From assembly GCF_000744775.1 (NCBI RefSeq), contig NZ_JQMP01000003.1, forward strand, positions 1,240,001-1,304,000: a DNA stretch of 64,000 nucleotides, given 5' to 3'. The position numbers and the translations under genes are program-made. Below are positions 18,056-27,538 of the stretch, in pieces (the stretch's first letter is position 1; every line of letters begins with the position of its first letter). The notes beneath the pieces were generated by a model, which made no database searches, had not been told where the DNA came from, and was given only the letters and a program-made list of their open reading frames with translations. Source of the stretch: Thermorudis peleae (GTDB lineage: Bacteria; Chloroflexota; Chloroflexia; Thermomicrobiales; Thermomicrobiaceae).

Positions 18056-18245
18056 TGCTTCAAGCCTTATCGTTCCAAAACCATTGCTCCCACCATGGGA
18101 GTGTTGCATCCGAGTGAGGATCATACTACGCCACGCTCATGGAGAAGAAGCAAGAGTTGTGGCAGGCACCATGGTAGGATTGCAGAAGAATGCCTGTGCG
18201 TATGCTGCCGAGCGAGTGCATGCGCATGATGCCGATGATCAAACC

Positions 18246-19154
18246 ATGGGTGAGCAGATGACAGGAATGCAGCGACTTCAACGCGTTCTTGCAGCTCGAG
18301 GAATTGCTTCTCGACGGAAGGCCGAAGCGTTAATTCAGGCTGGTCGTGTCTCAGTTGATGGCCAGATTGTGCGTGAACTCGGTGTGCGAGTCGATCCCGA
18401 GCGGCAGGATATTCGGGTGGATGGTCGCCCTCTGCCGGCGGTTCGCCCACGCTATATCATGCTCCATAAGCCGGTAGGGTATATTACTACAACTGCTGAC
18501 GAGCGTGGCCGGCAAACAGTGCTTGATCTTGTTGACGTTCCAGAACGGGTTGTACCAGTAGGGCGCCTTGATCGTGATACCTCCGGCTTGCTGTTGCTCA
18601 CAAATGATGGCGAGTTCCTCTATCGCATTACCCATCCTAGATATGAGCTTGAGAAAGCGTACGAAGCGCTCGTCGATGGATTTCCTGATGAGGAAACAAT
18701 TGAGTTGTTGCGTCGAGGTGTGAGCATTGCTGGGCGTCCTGTCGCAGTGCGCCGCGTGTCGTTGCTCCGGACGGAGCCGCGCGGTGCAGTGTTTGAAGTT
18801 GTCGTTCATGAAGGACGTAATCGGATTATTCGGCGTATGTTTGAACGGGTGGGCTATCCAGTTCTCGCATTGAAACGCACCCGGATTGGCCCGCTCACGC
18901 TTGGAACTCTTCCAGTCGGAGCCTGGCGTGACTTGACGCCTGAGGAAGTTGCGGCGCTGGCACGTGTCGTTGGCCTTGATCGGAAGGTTGTCGGAGACGA
19001 ACTACGGCGTTCCAACGTTCGACCAAGACAGGCAGAGATGACTCGGGGGAGAGGTAATGGCGCCAAGCGCTCAGCAAAGGGAGCAGCGGCCATGCCGGAT
19101 CGTTATCGCAATCGACGGTCCGGCCGCAGTGGGGAAAAGCACCGTTCTCGCTGA
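18246..19154 (+). CDS. rluB: RluB-family rRNA pseudouridine synthase
   Basis: About 302 residues: an S4 RNA-binding domain (RLQRVLAARGIASRRKAEAL, AGRVSVDGQIV) followed by the RsuA/RluB catalytic domain with the catalytic Asp in VPVGRLDRDTSGLLLLTNDG and the VVHEGRNRIIRRMFERVGYP motif. It probably modifies 23S rRNA. The start is one of ATGs 18246, 18258 or 18267; none has a strong ribosome-binding site. The last 32 or so codons overlap the cmk gene in another frame and encode an Arg/Gly/Ser-rich basic tail that looks disordered. This is a long overlap for bacteria. Confidence 0.92.
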   Translation: MGEQMTGMQRLQRVLAARGIASRRKAEALIQAGRVSVDGQIVRELGVRVDPERQDIRVDGRPLPAVRPRYIMLHKPVGYITTTADERGRQTVLDLVDVPERVVPVGRLDRDTSGLLLLTNDGEFLYRITHPRYELEKAYEALVDGFPDEETIELLRRGVSIAGRPVAVRRVSLLRTEPRGAVFEVVVHEGRNRIIRRMFERVGYPVLALKRTRIGPLTLGTLPVGAWRDLTPEEVAALARVVGLDRKVVGDELRRSNVRPRQAEMTRGRGNGAKRSAKGAAAMPDRYRNRRSGRSGEKHRSR

Positions 19155-19800
19155 ACTAGCTCGCCAGCTTAACGCGCTTCCGTTCGATACTGGCATTGTC
19201 TATCGCGCGTTGGCCTGGGCGGCGCAGCAAAACGGGATATCGCTTGACGATGAATCGCGTCTGAATTCACTTGCACAACAGCTCCAGCTTGAACTCCGCC
19301 GGGAAGAAACATCCAACGGGCTCGCTGTGCGCATTGTCGTAAACGGGCAAGATGTCTCGGAGGTAGTGCGCGCACCAGAACTCGGCGAAGCCGCCTCCCG
19401 GGTTGCTGCCTATCCAGGTGTTCGTGCTGCGCTTTTAGCTCTGCAGCGTGAGGTTGCCGCCTCAGCTGAGCGTGTTGTCATCGCTGGGCGGGATATCGGG
19501 ACGGTTGTGGTGCCTGAGGCAACGCTTAAGATCTGGCTCGACGCCTCACTTGACGAGCGCGTACGCCGACGGTATCACGAACTTCAGCAGCGAGGTGAAG
19601 AGGTTACACTGGCTGAGGTGAAGCGCGACCTCATGCAGCGTGATCAGCGAGACACTTCACGCGCCGCGGCACCGATGCAGCGCGCTGCTGATGCCATCGT
19701 TATTCAGACTGATGGACGATCGGTTCAGGACATTGTGCAGCAAATCCTTCTGTTAGCAAAGGAGCGTGCTCGCTGTGCAGACGCAGCGCGTACCGTTTGA
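19057..19800 (+). CDS. cmk: Cytidylate kinase
   Basis: A 247-residue CMP/dCMP kinase. The P-loop is GPAAVGKST (residues 21-29), followed by the family blocks NALPFDTGIVYRALAWAAQQ, VVIAGRDIGTVVVPEATLKI and RRRYHELQQRGEEVTLAEVK with the CMP-binding RDQRDTSR-type loop. The ATG at 19057 has GGGGGAGAGG a few bases upstream and gives a normal N-terminus, so the 98-base overlap with rluB is real rather than a start error. It also overlaps plsC by 26 bases. The cmk-plsC pairing is common in Gram-positive-like genomes. Confidence 0.95.
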   Translation: MAPSAQQREQRPCRIVIAIDGPAAVGKSTVLAELARQLNALPFDTGIVYRALAWAAQQNGISLDDESRLNSLAQQLQLELRREETSNGLAVRIVVNGQDVSEVVRAPELGEAASRVAAYPGVRAALLALQREVAASAERVVIAGRDIGTVVVPEATLKIWLDASLDERVRRRYHELQQRGEEVTLAEVKRDLMQRDQRDTSRAAAPMQRAADAIVIQTDGRSVQDIVQQILLLAKERARCADAARTV

Positions 19801-20527
19801 TCCAGCCTGGCGTCTTTCGCCACGCCGCAAGCTCAAGATGGCTATTTTTAAAACGGCGCGTTTCTTCATTGTGCCACTTCTGCGGCTAGTCATTCGCTTT
19901 CGGCTCGAAGGACTGGAACATGTGCCGCCATACGGCCCTGTCCTCGTCGTTGCGAACCACCTACACAATGCTGATCCTGTGCTGATCATTGCAGCCTTGC
20001 CACGCCCGGTGCTGTTTATGGCGAAGAAAGAACTTTTTAGTATTCCGATTATCTGTTGGTTTGTCCGCCAATCTGGTGCTTTCCCGGTTGATCGCGGCAA
20101 GGCTGATCGCAATGCATTGCGCCAGGCGGAGCAGTTGCTTCGTGAAGGCATGGTTGTCGGCATCTTTCCTGAGGGCACACGCTCGATCACTGGTGGCCTG
20201 ACCAAACCGCATCCGGGCGCGGCGCTCTTGGCGCTTAGGGCACAGGTGCCAGTCCTACCTGTGGCTATTACTGGCACTGAGGTCTTGCCGTTTAACGGGA
20301 AAAAGGGGCGAGTACGTGGTCGTGGCTGGCCACGTGTAACGGTGCGCGTTGGCCAACCGTTCTTCGTTAGTGCAATGACGCCGCAAGGCCAGCGACGGAC
20401 GCTCGAGGATGTTGCTGATGAAATGATGCTGCATGTTGCTCGGTTGCTTCCACCTGCGTATCGCGGCATCTATGCCCAGCATCCGCATGTCATCGTGGAT
20501 CCTGAAACTGCCGAGATCGGGCGATGA
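19775..20527 (+). CDS. plsC: 1-acylglycerol-3-phosphate O-acyltransferase (PlsC family)
   Basis: A 250-residue lysophosphatidic acid acyltransferase that completes phosphatidate synthesis at the inner membrane. The catalytic motif I is VVANHLHNADPVL (NHxxxxD), and motif III is GIFPEGTRSITGGLTKPHPG. A hydrophobic segment FIVPLLRLVIRFRL anchors the N-terminus. The GTG at 19775, 10 bases after AAAGGAG, is chosen over the GTG at 19766, which almost touches that site. The gene overlaps cmk by 26 bases upstream and the GNAT gene by an ATGA downstream. Confidence 0.93.
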   Translation: MQTQRVPFDPAWRLSPRRKLKMAIFKTARFFIVPLLRLVIRFRLEGLEHVPPYGPVLVVANHLHNADPVLIIAALPRPVLFMAKKELFSIPIICWFVRQSGAFPVDRGKADRNALRQAEQLLREGMVVGIFPEGTRSITGGLTKPHPGAALLALRAQVPVLPVAITGTEVLPFNGKKGRVRGRGWPRVTVRVGQPFFVSAMTPQGQRRTLEDVADEMMLHVARLLPPAYRGIYAQHPHVIVDPETAEIGR

Positions 20528-21105
20528 GTGTTCCCCTACCAGTGGGCTGTCAAGATATGGGAGCGCTCTATGCTTGGTGGCGCGGTGATCCCCTGCCAGC
20601 ACTTGCTCCTTTACCAGGCTTGGTAGTGCAGTGCTGTACAAAACTCCCTGGGGCACACCATGACTTGATCCAGAAACCAGAAGAGATACAAAGGCGCTGG
20701 CAAGAAGGACATCGCCTCTATCTAGCATGGATCAGGCAGCAACTCGTAGCGTTTGGTTGGGTGGCAACACGGACGGCCGAAATTGGCGAGCTGGCACTGC
20801 GGTTTTCTCTCTCCCCTGATGACCGATACCTCTGGGATTTTCTGACCATGCCATCATGGCGAGGGCAAGGAATCTACCCACGCTTGCTCCAAGCGATCCT
20901 GCGTCTTGAAGAGACAGGAAAACACTTTTGGATTGGCCATGGTCCGAATAACGTGGCATCAGCACATGGAATTCTTCGGGCGGGCTTTCGTAAGGTGATT
21001 CAGGTATGGCGCCTGCCCGATGGTAAACTGGTCTGTACTACTTGCGATGACCAGCGCGCTGAGGCTGGGGCGGCGTTGCTTGGCCTTCCTCTATGGCGAA
21101 GCTGA
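20524..21105 (+). CDS. GNAT-family N-acetyltransferase
   Basis: A 193-residue protein with a C-terminal GNAT fold. The acetyl-CoA binding motif A reads DFLTMPSWRGQGIYPRLLQA, preceded by a beta-rich segment (AWIRQQLVAFGWVATRTAEI) and followed by NVASAHGILRAGFRKVIQVW, the usual motif B. The substrate is unknown. It overlaps plsC by 4 bases, so it is the last gene of the rluB-cmk-plsC-GNAT run and converges with the DUF362 gene 8 bases downstream. Confidence 0.85.
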   Translation: MSVPLPVGCQDMGALYAWWRGDPLPALAPLPGLVVQCCTKLPGAHHDLIQKPEEIQRRWQEGHRLYLAWIRQQLVAFGWVATRTAEIGELALRFSLSPDDRYLWDFLTMPSWRGQGIYPRLLQAILRLEETGKHFWIGHGPNNVASAHGILRAGFRKVIQVWRLPDGKLVCTTCDDQRAEAGAALLGLPLWRS

Positions 21106-21113
21106 TCGATGTT

Positions 21114-22319
21114 TTAGCCTTCTCTGCGTAACTCTATCGCACGTCTCCAGTGGCGAAGGGCAAAGACCGATGCGCCAAGTCCAGCGACCCCGAGCATTCC
21201 GAGCAATGGTTTGGGAATGCGTTCTGGGATGCGGACGTTTCCGTCATCGTAGCTTTGGAAGAGTTGTCCCCATGGTGTCTCAAGGGCAGTTCGAGCAAGT
21301 TGCCGACCCACACCCGATGGCCAGAAAAGCTGGAGCTTAAGTGTTGTGAGGAGCTTTCCAACGCCTTGGGGTGAAGCGAGCTGAGCTGCCCCCTTCTGTC
21401 TCCGGCCGGTCACCGTGTTAATGACCCTGTCTTCCGGCTGGAGGTTCCAATCAGGCCCTAGCAGGTTTTCCCCAAGAATGCTCAATGCCGCGAGGTCGCT
21501 GATGCCAAGCCCTCGCTCTTGTGCTTGTTGTAGAGCAGGAATCTCCTGGGGAGGATATCCCAGGATGATCGCTCCAAGAGTGTCCACTGCGACGTGATCT
21601 GTGCTTGCCAGGATAAGGCTCCATTCTTTCAATCGCGTGTTTGCAAAACTGCTTCCTTGTCCGACCAGTGTGGCATCGACAACGGTGAGACTCCCTGCAC
21701 TGAGTTCTTGTTGCAGGGCAACCGCGTCTGCGAGGACATCAGCGATTGGCACACGGCTGAGCGCTGCTGCATGGGCATGTCCAAGCCAGAGTTGTGCTGT
21801 GCTTACCATGCCACCAGCTATTGCCATTGCTGGATGTGCTGAAAGTGCTGGCAAGTGGATGATGTTACGCTCGAGAAGCAATCGCGGCACCTTAATTCCA
21901 TCGGGGAAGAGTTGAGGGGCAACTTTAAGCGGACGCGAGGGGGTGTGGGTTACCCATTCAACCTCAGGATCGTGTAAATCGAGGTGCGAGAGGCGGTATT
22001 TATCGATAACATAGCGAAGCTTGTTCGCTTCTTCGGCCTGCAGGACGCTACCAACAAGTGGCTGATGGCAGAGAATGTAAAGTCGACTGTACCCATCAGC
22101 CTTCAGTCGTCGAACAAGGCCTTCAAGTTGCCATGGCGTTGTTGCGCTCCCGGGGCACCACATCGCAGTGGGAGTAGTAATGACGATGACAGTGTCACGG
22201 TCCTTCGGTAATGCCAGTTCGTATTCGATCAGGTGCAAAGCCCGGCCAATGTCTCCTAAGACCGTCTCTGGCCTTGTCTTGATGACAGCAACCTTGCCTT
22301 TTCCGTGAAATTCCGTCAT
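21114..22319 (-). CDS. DUF362-type protein with C-terminal membrane helix
   Basis: About 401 residues beginning MTEFHGKGKVAVIKTRPETV. The pattern of KVAVIKT, LERNIIHLPALSAHPAMAIA, LTVVDATLVGQGSSFANTR and ILASTDHVAVDTLGAIILGY fits the DUF362 family, whose members are often linked to iron-sulfur or redox proteins. No CxxC ferredoxin cluster is present in this copy. A hydrophobic stretch near the end (LLGMLGVAGLGASVFALRHW) may be a membrane anchor. The start is uncertain, since no strong ribosome-binding site is visible; the frame extends to 22376. The function is unknown. Confidence 0.7.
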   Translation of the reverse strand: MTEFHGKGKVAVIKTRPETVLGDIGRALHLIEYELALPKDRDTVIVITTPTAMWCPGSATTPWQLEGLVRRLKADGYSRLYILCHQPLVGSVLQAEEANKLRYVIDKYRLSHLDLHDPEVEWVTHTPSRPLKVAPQLFPDGIKVPRLLLERNIIHLPALSAHPAMAIAGGMVSTAQLWLGHAHAAALSRVPIADVLADAVALQQELSAGSLTVVDATLVGQGSSFANTRLKEWSLILASTDHVAVDTLGAIILGYPPQEIPALQQAQERGLGISDLAALSILGENLLGPDWNLQPEDRVINTVTGRRQKGAAQLASPQGVGKLLTTLKLQLFWPSGVGRQLARTALETPWGQLFQSYDDGNVRIPERIPKPLLGMLGVAGLGASVFALRHWRRAIELRREG

Positions 22320-22441
22320 GCTACTACTCGCTTTCTCACAGCACCGGCAGCGCACTCTCGGCTTCATCCTACTCAATGCCGTGCTTGTCCTGCTATCAAG
22401 ATCGGTGGAGAATGCAGCCGTGCTCAGCCCTGCGATAGGGG

Positions 22442-22470
22442 TTGTACGTACACCCTGGACCTGGTATGCT
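22442..22470 (+). promoter_or_regulatory. Sigma70-type promoter for the D,D-carboxypeptidase gene
   Basis: TTGTAC (22442-22447), 17 bases, TATGCT (22465-22470). The predicted start of transcription is about 70 bases before the GTG start codon. Confidence 0.5.
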
Positions 22471-22545
22471 GTGCCATGTCGTCACTGCTCTCGTCGACTG
22501 TGATCGGGATAATAGCTAGAGCGGTCGCGGAAGCGAGGGGGAAGC

Positions 22546-24183
22546 GTGCGGCGTTGGTTGTTCGTTGGGGTAACGCTCTGCATCAGTGTAGCGCTTTGGC
22601 AATCTGCAGCAGCGCAAGCAACGGAACCAGTAATTACGGCCGACTCCGCCGTTGTCTTAGATGGCCAAACTGGTGCGATCCTCTACGCTAAAGATCCTGA
22701 TACACCACGAGCGCCGGCGAGCCTTACCAAGATCTTCACGGCGATCGTTGCGCTGGAAACTGCCCCGCTTGATACCCCTTTGACGGTAACTGCTGCTGAT
22801 CTTGTTGGCGAGTCCTCGATGGGATTGCATGCGGGCGACCACTTGTCGCTGCGTACCGCTCTCTACGGCCTCTTACTCGCTTCAGGAAATGATGCGGCGA
22901 TGGTCATCGCACGTAACCTTGGAGCCGAACCCGGAGATACACCCCAACAATCAGTCGCTCGCTTTGTACGTCAGGAAAATGCCCTTGCTGAGCAGCTTGG
23001 CCTCACACATACCCATCTCGAGAATCCTCATGGGCTCGATCAAGAGGGGCATGTTTCATCTGCTCGTGACCTGGCTGTTGTTACCCGATATGCTCTGCGG
23101 AATCCACAATTTCGACGCATCATCAGCACGCGCACGTACGAAGATGGCCAATACGCCTTCTTGCAAACCAACCGATTGCTTGGTGTATATCCAGGCTTGC
23201 TTGGCGGAAAGACCGGCATCACTGATCGGGCTGGGTACTGCCTTATGGAGGTTGCTGAACGCGATGGGCACACCGTTATTGTCGTTTTACTCCATAGCAC
23301 GGCTGAGGCATGGTATGACGATGCCCGAACGTTGCTTGACTTCGGCTTTGCGCAACTAGCGAAGCAAACAGCGTTACCAACCGCTCAACCATCTCCTCTT
23401 GTGCCACTGGCGCCATCGACGCCAGTCACATCAACACAGACGAGTTCTACCTCACTATCCGTATCTCAGCCAGCGACAGGGACAACGGTCGTGATTCAGT
23501 CCGCTGGACCCGTCGCACGCGCGTTGGCTCATCCATGGCAGTGGCTCATGGCGAGTCTTGTAGCGATGGGAGGCTTCCTCTGCCTTTGGGTTGGGGCGCC
23601 AGCAACCCTCGGACTTATTGGATTGCGGCGCAGTCGACGGCGAACGGCACATACCTCGGCGCGTCGTCAGCGAAGCTGGCAGAAATCAGAATCAGTGGCC
23701 TGTGAGCGGCGTACGGAGCGGCATCCTGGCAATGTCCATCATGCGTCTATCACGCGGCAACAAAAGGCTATCTCTGGACGACATGGAAGCGATTATTCTC
23801 TCGGCGACGTATTTACCCTGCTGCCGTCTACAGATGGTTCCCCACACGTCGTCACATTCTTGCCTGCTCAGGCTCGTACTCGACGAGCAATCCGCTTGGC
23901 CTGTGAAGGAAACTACCAGGAAGCCGAACGCGAATTTCTGGATGCGCTGCGCAGTGACCGACGCTATGACTTTACCCAGTGCCCGGGCTTCTGGCAGATG
24001 CCGCCTGCAGGCTATATCGCGGCAGCTCGTGCCTACCGGCTTGTCCAGCGTACTCGCGATGCCCGAAGTCTTCTGATGGTCGTTCGTCTCAGTTTTGGTT
24101 CGACCCCGTTGCTTGATGCTGAGCTTGCGCAAATGAGCGAGGGCGTCTTCTCGCAAGCGCGTTCTTCTCCTGTGAACAGCTGA
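22546..24183 (+). CDS. dacA: D-alanyl-D-alanine carboxypeptidase (S11) with membrane helix and C-terminal extension
   Basis: A 545-residue penicillin-binding protein. A signal peptide ends near SAAAQA. The S11 domain has SxxK in RAPASLTKIFTAIVALE, SGN in LLLASGNDAAMVIARNLG and KTG in LGGKTGITDRAGYCLMEV. A Ser/Thr/Pro-rich linker follows (about residues 280-315), then a membrane helix (WLMASLVAMGGFLCLWVGA). Unusually for DacA, about 180 more residues follow: an Arg-rich segment and a TPR-like helical region (ARTRRAIRLACEGNYQEAER, AAARAYRLVQRTRDARSLLM) that should face the cytoplasm. The GTG start has GAGGGGGA 3 bases upstream. Confidence 0.93.
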   Translation: MRRWLFVGVTLCISVALWQSAAAQATEPVITADSAVVLDGQTGAILYAKDPDTPRAPASLTKIFTAIVALETAPLDTPLTVTAADLVGESSMGLHAGDHLSLRTALYGLLLASGNDAAMVIARNLGAEPGDTPQQSVARFVRQENALAEQLGLTHTHLENPHGLDQEGHVSSARDLAVVTRYALRNPQFRRIISTRTYEDGQYAFLQTNRLLGVYPGLLGGKTGITDRAGYCLMEVAERDGHTVIVVLLHSTAEAWYDDARTLLDFGFAQLAKQTALPTAQPSPLVPLAPSTPVTSTQTSSTSLSVSQPATGTTVVIQSAGPVARALAHPWQWLMASLVAMGGFLCLWVGAPATLGLIGLRRSRRRTAHTSARRQRSWQKSESVACERRTERHPGNVHHASITRQQKAISGRHGSDYSLGDVFTLLPSTDGSPHVVTFLPAQARTRRAIRLACEGNYQEAEREFLDALRSDRRYDFTQCPGFWQMPPAGYIAAARAYRLVQRTRDARSLLMVVRLSFGSTPLLDAELAQMSEGVFSQARSSPVNS

Positions 24184-24226
24184 ATTCGAAGTCCATTCCT
24201 GGGCATATTCTCATCGCGCAGTAGAC

Positions 24227-24255
24227 TTGATATAATCCGTAGCAACTGATATACT
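24227..24255 (+). promoter_or_regulatory. Extended -10 promoter of hspR-clpB
   Basis: TTGATA (24227-24232), 17 bases, TATACT (24250-24255), with TG one base before the -10 box. It lies 40 bases before the hspR ATG. A second TATAAT (24231-24236) overlaps the -35 box. I found no canonical HAIR operator (CTTGAGT-N7-ACTCAAG) here. Confidence 0.7.
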
Positions 24256-24295
24256 CATGTATGCGTAAGGGGCGGCAACCCTTGAGGGAGGAGCG

Positions 24296-24652
24296 ATGCG
24301 ACGATCAGAACCACTCTATGTCATCAGTGTTGCAGCGCGGCTTCTTGAGCTGCACCCGCAGACGCTACGGAAGTACGAGCGTGAGGGATTTATTGCTCCA
24401 TCCCGAACGCCGGGAAACCTCCGACTTTATTCCGCTGAGGATATCGAGCGTCTGCGCCAGATTAAGCATCTCGTTGAAGAGCGCGGTGTCAACCTTGCTG
24501 GCGTGCAACTCGCGCTCTCACTGACGAATCGGCTGCAGCAGTTGCGCGAACGTTGCCTTGCAATCTCAGAGCAGTATGATCGGATCTTCGACTCGGTTGT
24601 CGCTGAGATCGAGGCAATGCTTCAAGAGCTTGGCGCAAGCATTGACCAGTAA
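24296..24652 (+). CDS. hspR: MerR-family heat-shock regulator HspR
   Basis: A 118-residue MerR-type DNA-binding protein. It starts with the winged HTH ([60 protein letters not shown]) and ends in a coiled helix. It matches HspR, which represses clpB and dnaK operons in actinobacteria and relatives, and it sits directly before clpB, which supports this over other MerR proteins. The ATG has GGGAGGAG 2-3 bases upstream. Autoregulation together with clpB is inferred from the shared promoter. Confidence 0.9.
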   Translation: MRRSEPLYVISVAARLLELHPQTLRKYEREGFIAPSRTPGNLRLYSAEDIERLRQIKHLVEERGVNLAGVQLALSLTNRLQQLRERCLAISEQYDRIFDSVVAEIEAMLQELGASIDQ

Positions 24653-24717
24653 GTGCCGTCGCTTACGTTACTGAATGTTGTTTTCCATTCCGAAGGCAAG
24701 GGGGTATTGACGTTTCC

Positions 24718-27330
24718 ATGAGCATGCAGCGGTTGACTGAAAAAGCACAGGAAGCATTGCTGACAGCACAGCGCGAAGCGGAGCAGCGTCGTCATGCTCA
24801 GCTTGATGTCGAGCACCTGCTCTACGCGCTCATTACCCAGACTGATGGTGTCGTGCCGCAGATCGTCTTGCGCTTGAAGCGTGATCCTCAGACCGTTCGA
24901 GCTGATCTTGAGCGAGTGCTGCAGTCGCTCCCGCGTCTGCAATATAGTGCAGAGCCAACTGTCTCGCCAGCCCTCCGCCGCACGCTCGAGCGGGCAAACG
25001 ATGAAGCGCAGGCGTTTGGCGATGAATACATCAGCACGGAGCATCTCTTGCTTGCCGCTCTTGATACGGCGCCCCGCTCGCCAGGCGTTGCGGCTTTGCT
25101 CCGGCAAGGCATTGACCGGAATGCCGTTCTCTCGGCGCTCGCGCAGATTCGCGGTGCTCAGCGGGTGACGAATCCAACGCCTGAGTCAACATATCAAGCA
25201 CTCGAGCGCTATGGTCGTGATCTGACTGCGCTCGCCCGGCAGGGGAAGTTAGATCCGGTCATTGGCCGGGATGAGGAAATTCGCCGGGTTATTCAGGTGT
25301 TGCTCCGGCGTACCAAGAATAACCCAGTCCTGATTGGTGAGCCAGGTGTTGGGAAGACGGCAATCGTCGAAGGCTTGGCTCAGCGAATTGTTCGTGGTGA
25401 CGTCCCAGAAGGGTTGAAGGACAAGCGGATTGTTCAGCTTGATCTTGCTTCAATGGTCGCCGGGGCGAAATACCGTGGGGAATTCGAAGAACGCCTCAAG
25501 GCCGTCTTGAATGAGATTCAGCAATCCGAGGGCGAAATTATTGTCTTTATCGATGAGGTGCACACAGTCGTCGGTGCGGGCGCGGCTGAAGGCGCGCTTG
25601 ATGCATCAAACATGCTCAAGCCGATGCTCGCTCGTGGTGAACTCCATGCAATCGGTGCGACGACGCTTGATGAGTATCGGAAGCATATTGAGAAGGATCC
25701 AGCTCTCGAGCGTCGCTTCCAGCCGGTCTATGTCGATGAGCCGACGGTTGAAGAGACAATCAGTATCTTGCGTGGCCTGCGTGAGCGCTACGAGTTGCAT
25801 CATCAGGTGCGTATTCTTGACTCGGCGCTTGTCGCAGCAGCTGTACTCAGCCATCGCTACATCACAAATCGCTTCCTGCCAGACAAGGCGATCGACCTTG
25901 TCGACGAGGCTGCGGCACGCCTGCGAATGGAGATTACCAGCATGCCGGCCGAGCTCGATGAGCTGATGCGCCGGATTATGCAGCTTGAGATCGAGCGTGA
26001 GGCGTTGCGCAAGGAACGGGATGAGGCATCACGTGAACGTCTCGCGAATATTGAGAAAGAACTCGCTGACCTGCGCGAGCAGGAGCAAGTTCTACGCTCG
26101 CAATGGGAGCAGGAGCGGCAAGCGCTCGAGCGGATCAGCGCACTCAAGCAGCAAATTGAACAGACACGTCATGAAATCGAGCAAGCACAGCGTGTAGCGG
26201 ATTACGCTCGTGCGTCGGAGTTGCAGTACGGACGGCTTGTCGAACTTGAGCGCCAGCTTCGCGAGGAAGAGCAGCGCCTAAGCCAAGTGCAGCATGGCCG
26301 CCGCTTGCTCAAGGAAGAGGTCGATGCTGATGACATTGCCGAGGTTGTCAGCAAGTGGACGGGCATTCCAGTCGCGAAGTTGATGGAGAGCGAAATGGAG
26401 AAGCTCGTCCACATGGAGGAGCGGCTGCATGAGCGGGTCGTTGGCCAGGACGAGGCAGTAACAGCTGTTGCCAATGCGATCCGCCGCGCTCGTGCTGGCC
26501 TGCAAGATCCGAACCGGCCATTGGGCAGCTTTATCTTCCTGGGGCCCACTGGTGTTGGCAAGACAGAGTTGGCCAAGGCGCTGGCTGAATTTCTCTTCGA
26601 CGACGAACGCGCGATGGTGCGGATCGATATGTCCGAGTACCAGGAGCGGCATACCGTTTCACGCCTCATTGGTGCGCCGCCAGGGTACGTTGGCTACGAG
26701 GAGGGTGGCCAACTCACTGAAGCGGTTCGGCGCCGGCCCTACTCGGTCGTACTCTTCGATGAGATTGAAAAGGCGCATCCGGAAGTCTTTAATGTGCTGC
26801 TCCAGGTGCTCGATGATGGTCGTCTCACCGATGGACAAGGCCGAACTGTTGACTTTCGCAATACAGTGATCATCATGACGAGCAACCTTGGGTCCTCGTA
26901 CATTATCGAAGCGGGCCCGAACGGTCAGGAACGGATGCGCGAACGGGTCATGGAAGCAGTGCGAGCGCACTTCCGTCCTGAGTTCCTGAACCGGATTGAC
27001 GAGATCATCATCTTCCATCCGCTGACCCGCGAGCAGCTCGCGGAGATCGTCGAAATCCAGCTGCGCCAGGTTCGCCAGCGCTTGCAAGAACGCCACATTA
27101 CGTTGCAGCTCACGCCGCGAGCCAAGGAGTGGCTGGCCGAGCATGGCTACGATCCGGTCTTCGGAGCACGCCCGCTCAAGCGTGTCATCCAGCGAGCGTT
27201 ACTTGACCCGCTCGCGACCAAGCTGCTGCGTGGGGAAGTGCGTGATGGGGAGACTGTCATGGTTGATGTCTCGCCAGACGGTCAACTAAGTATCCACGCA
27301 CTGCTTTCTGAAGCCGAAGTCGTTGCGTAA
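24718..27330 (+). CDS. clpB: ATP-dependent disaggregase ClpB
   Basis: An 870-residue Hsp104/ClpB chaperone that works with DnaK to dissolve protein aggregates. The N-terminal Clp repeat domain starts [23 protein letters not shown]-1 has Walker [21 protein letters not shown] and [20 protein letters not shown]. The long coiled-coil middle domain (about residues 410-530) separates ClpB from ClpC. AAA-2 has Walker [40 protein letters not shown] and sensor [18 protein letters not shown]. It is 65 bases after hspR with no promoter seen between, so heat-shock control through HspR is likely. A strong terminator follows. Confidence 0.98.
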   Translation: MSMQRLTEKAQEALLTAQREAEQRRHAQLDVEHLLYALITQTDGVVPQIVLRLKRDPQTVRADLERVLQSLPRLQYSAEPTVSPALRRTLERANDEAQAFGDEYISTEHLLLAALDTAPRSPGVAALLRQGIDRNAVLSALAQIRGAQRVTNPTPESTYQALERYGRDLTALARQGKLDPVIGRDEEIRRVIQVLLRRTKNNPVLIGEPGVGKTAIVEGLAQRIVRGDVPEGLKDKRIVQLDLASMVAGAKYRGEFEERLKAVLNEIQQSEGEIIVFIDEVHTVVGAGAAEGALDASNMLKPMLARGELHAIGATTLDEYRKHIEKDPALERRFQPVYVDEPTVEETISILRGLRERYELHHQVRILDSALVAAAVLSHRYITNRFLPDKAIDLVDEAAARLRMEITSMPAELDELMRRIMQLEIEREALRKERDEASRERLANIEKELADLREQEQVLRSQWEQERQALERISALKQQIEQTRHEIEQAQRVADYARASELQYGRLVELERQLREEEQRLSQVQHGRRLLKEEVDADDIAEVVSKWTGIPVAKLMESEMEKLVHMEERLHERVVGQDEAVTAVANAIRRARAGLQDPNRPLGSFIFLGPTGVGKTELAKALAEFLFDDERAMVRIDMSEYQERHTVSRLIGAPPGYVGYEEGGQLTEAVRRRPYSVVLFDEIEKAHPEVFNVLLQVLDDGRLTDGQGRTVDFRNTVIIMTSNLGSSYIIEAGPNGQERMRERVMEAVRAHFRPEFLNRIDEIIIFHPLTREQLAEIVEIQLRQVRQRLQERHITLQLTPRAKEWLAEHGYDPVFGARPLKRVIQRALLDPLATKLLRGEVRDGETVMVDVSPDGQLSIHALLSEAEVVA

Positions 27331-27337
27331 TGAACAG

Positions 27338-27370
27338 ACGGGCGAGGGGACTGGAGCTTCCCTCGCCCGT
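27338..27370 (+). terminator. Rho-independent terminator after clpB
   Basis: A perfect 11-bp stem, ACGGGCGAGGG (27338-27348) with CCCTCGCCCGT (27360-27370), is followed by TTTCCCTCGTTT. Confidence 0.85.
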
Positions 27371-27401
27371 TTCCCTCGTTTGAGCGAGAGAGGTGGCAGC
27401 G

Positions 27402-27518
27402 ATGGTGGAGCTTATCAAGCTCATCTTGACCGTACTGGTGGTTGTGCTGGTTCCCTTGCTGTTCATCCTTATCTTTGATATCGCAGCACACCTTAGCGAT
27501 CTCTTTGGAGAGCGATAG
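27402..27518 (+). CDS. 38-residue single-helix membrane protein
   Basis: ATG 27402 to TAG 27518 encodes MVELIKLILTVLVVVLVPLL plus a short amphipathic tail ending AAHLSDLFGER. One hydrophobic helix of about 22 residues fills the N-terminal half. GAGAGAGG lies about 8 bases upstream, and the gene sits between the clpB terminator and the DUF2905 gene with 20 bases to the latter, so translation is plausible. The function is unknown. Confidence 0.55.
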   Translation: MVELIKLILTVLVVVLVPLLFILIFDIAAHLSDLFGER

Positions 27519-27538
27519 TTACCAGGGAGGGAGCGTGA

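Noticed and set aside
17976-18245. 90-residue N-terminal extension of RluB
   Set aside because: It overlaps the hisC start region on the other strand. Conserved RluB sequence only begins near residue 98 of that frame.
24181-24295. HAIR operator for HspR before hspR-clpB
   Set aside because: I looked for CTTGAGT-N7-ACTCAAG. Only partial half-sites (CTTGAT, ACTCAT) with wrong spacing occur, so no operator is called.
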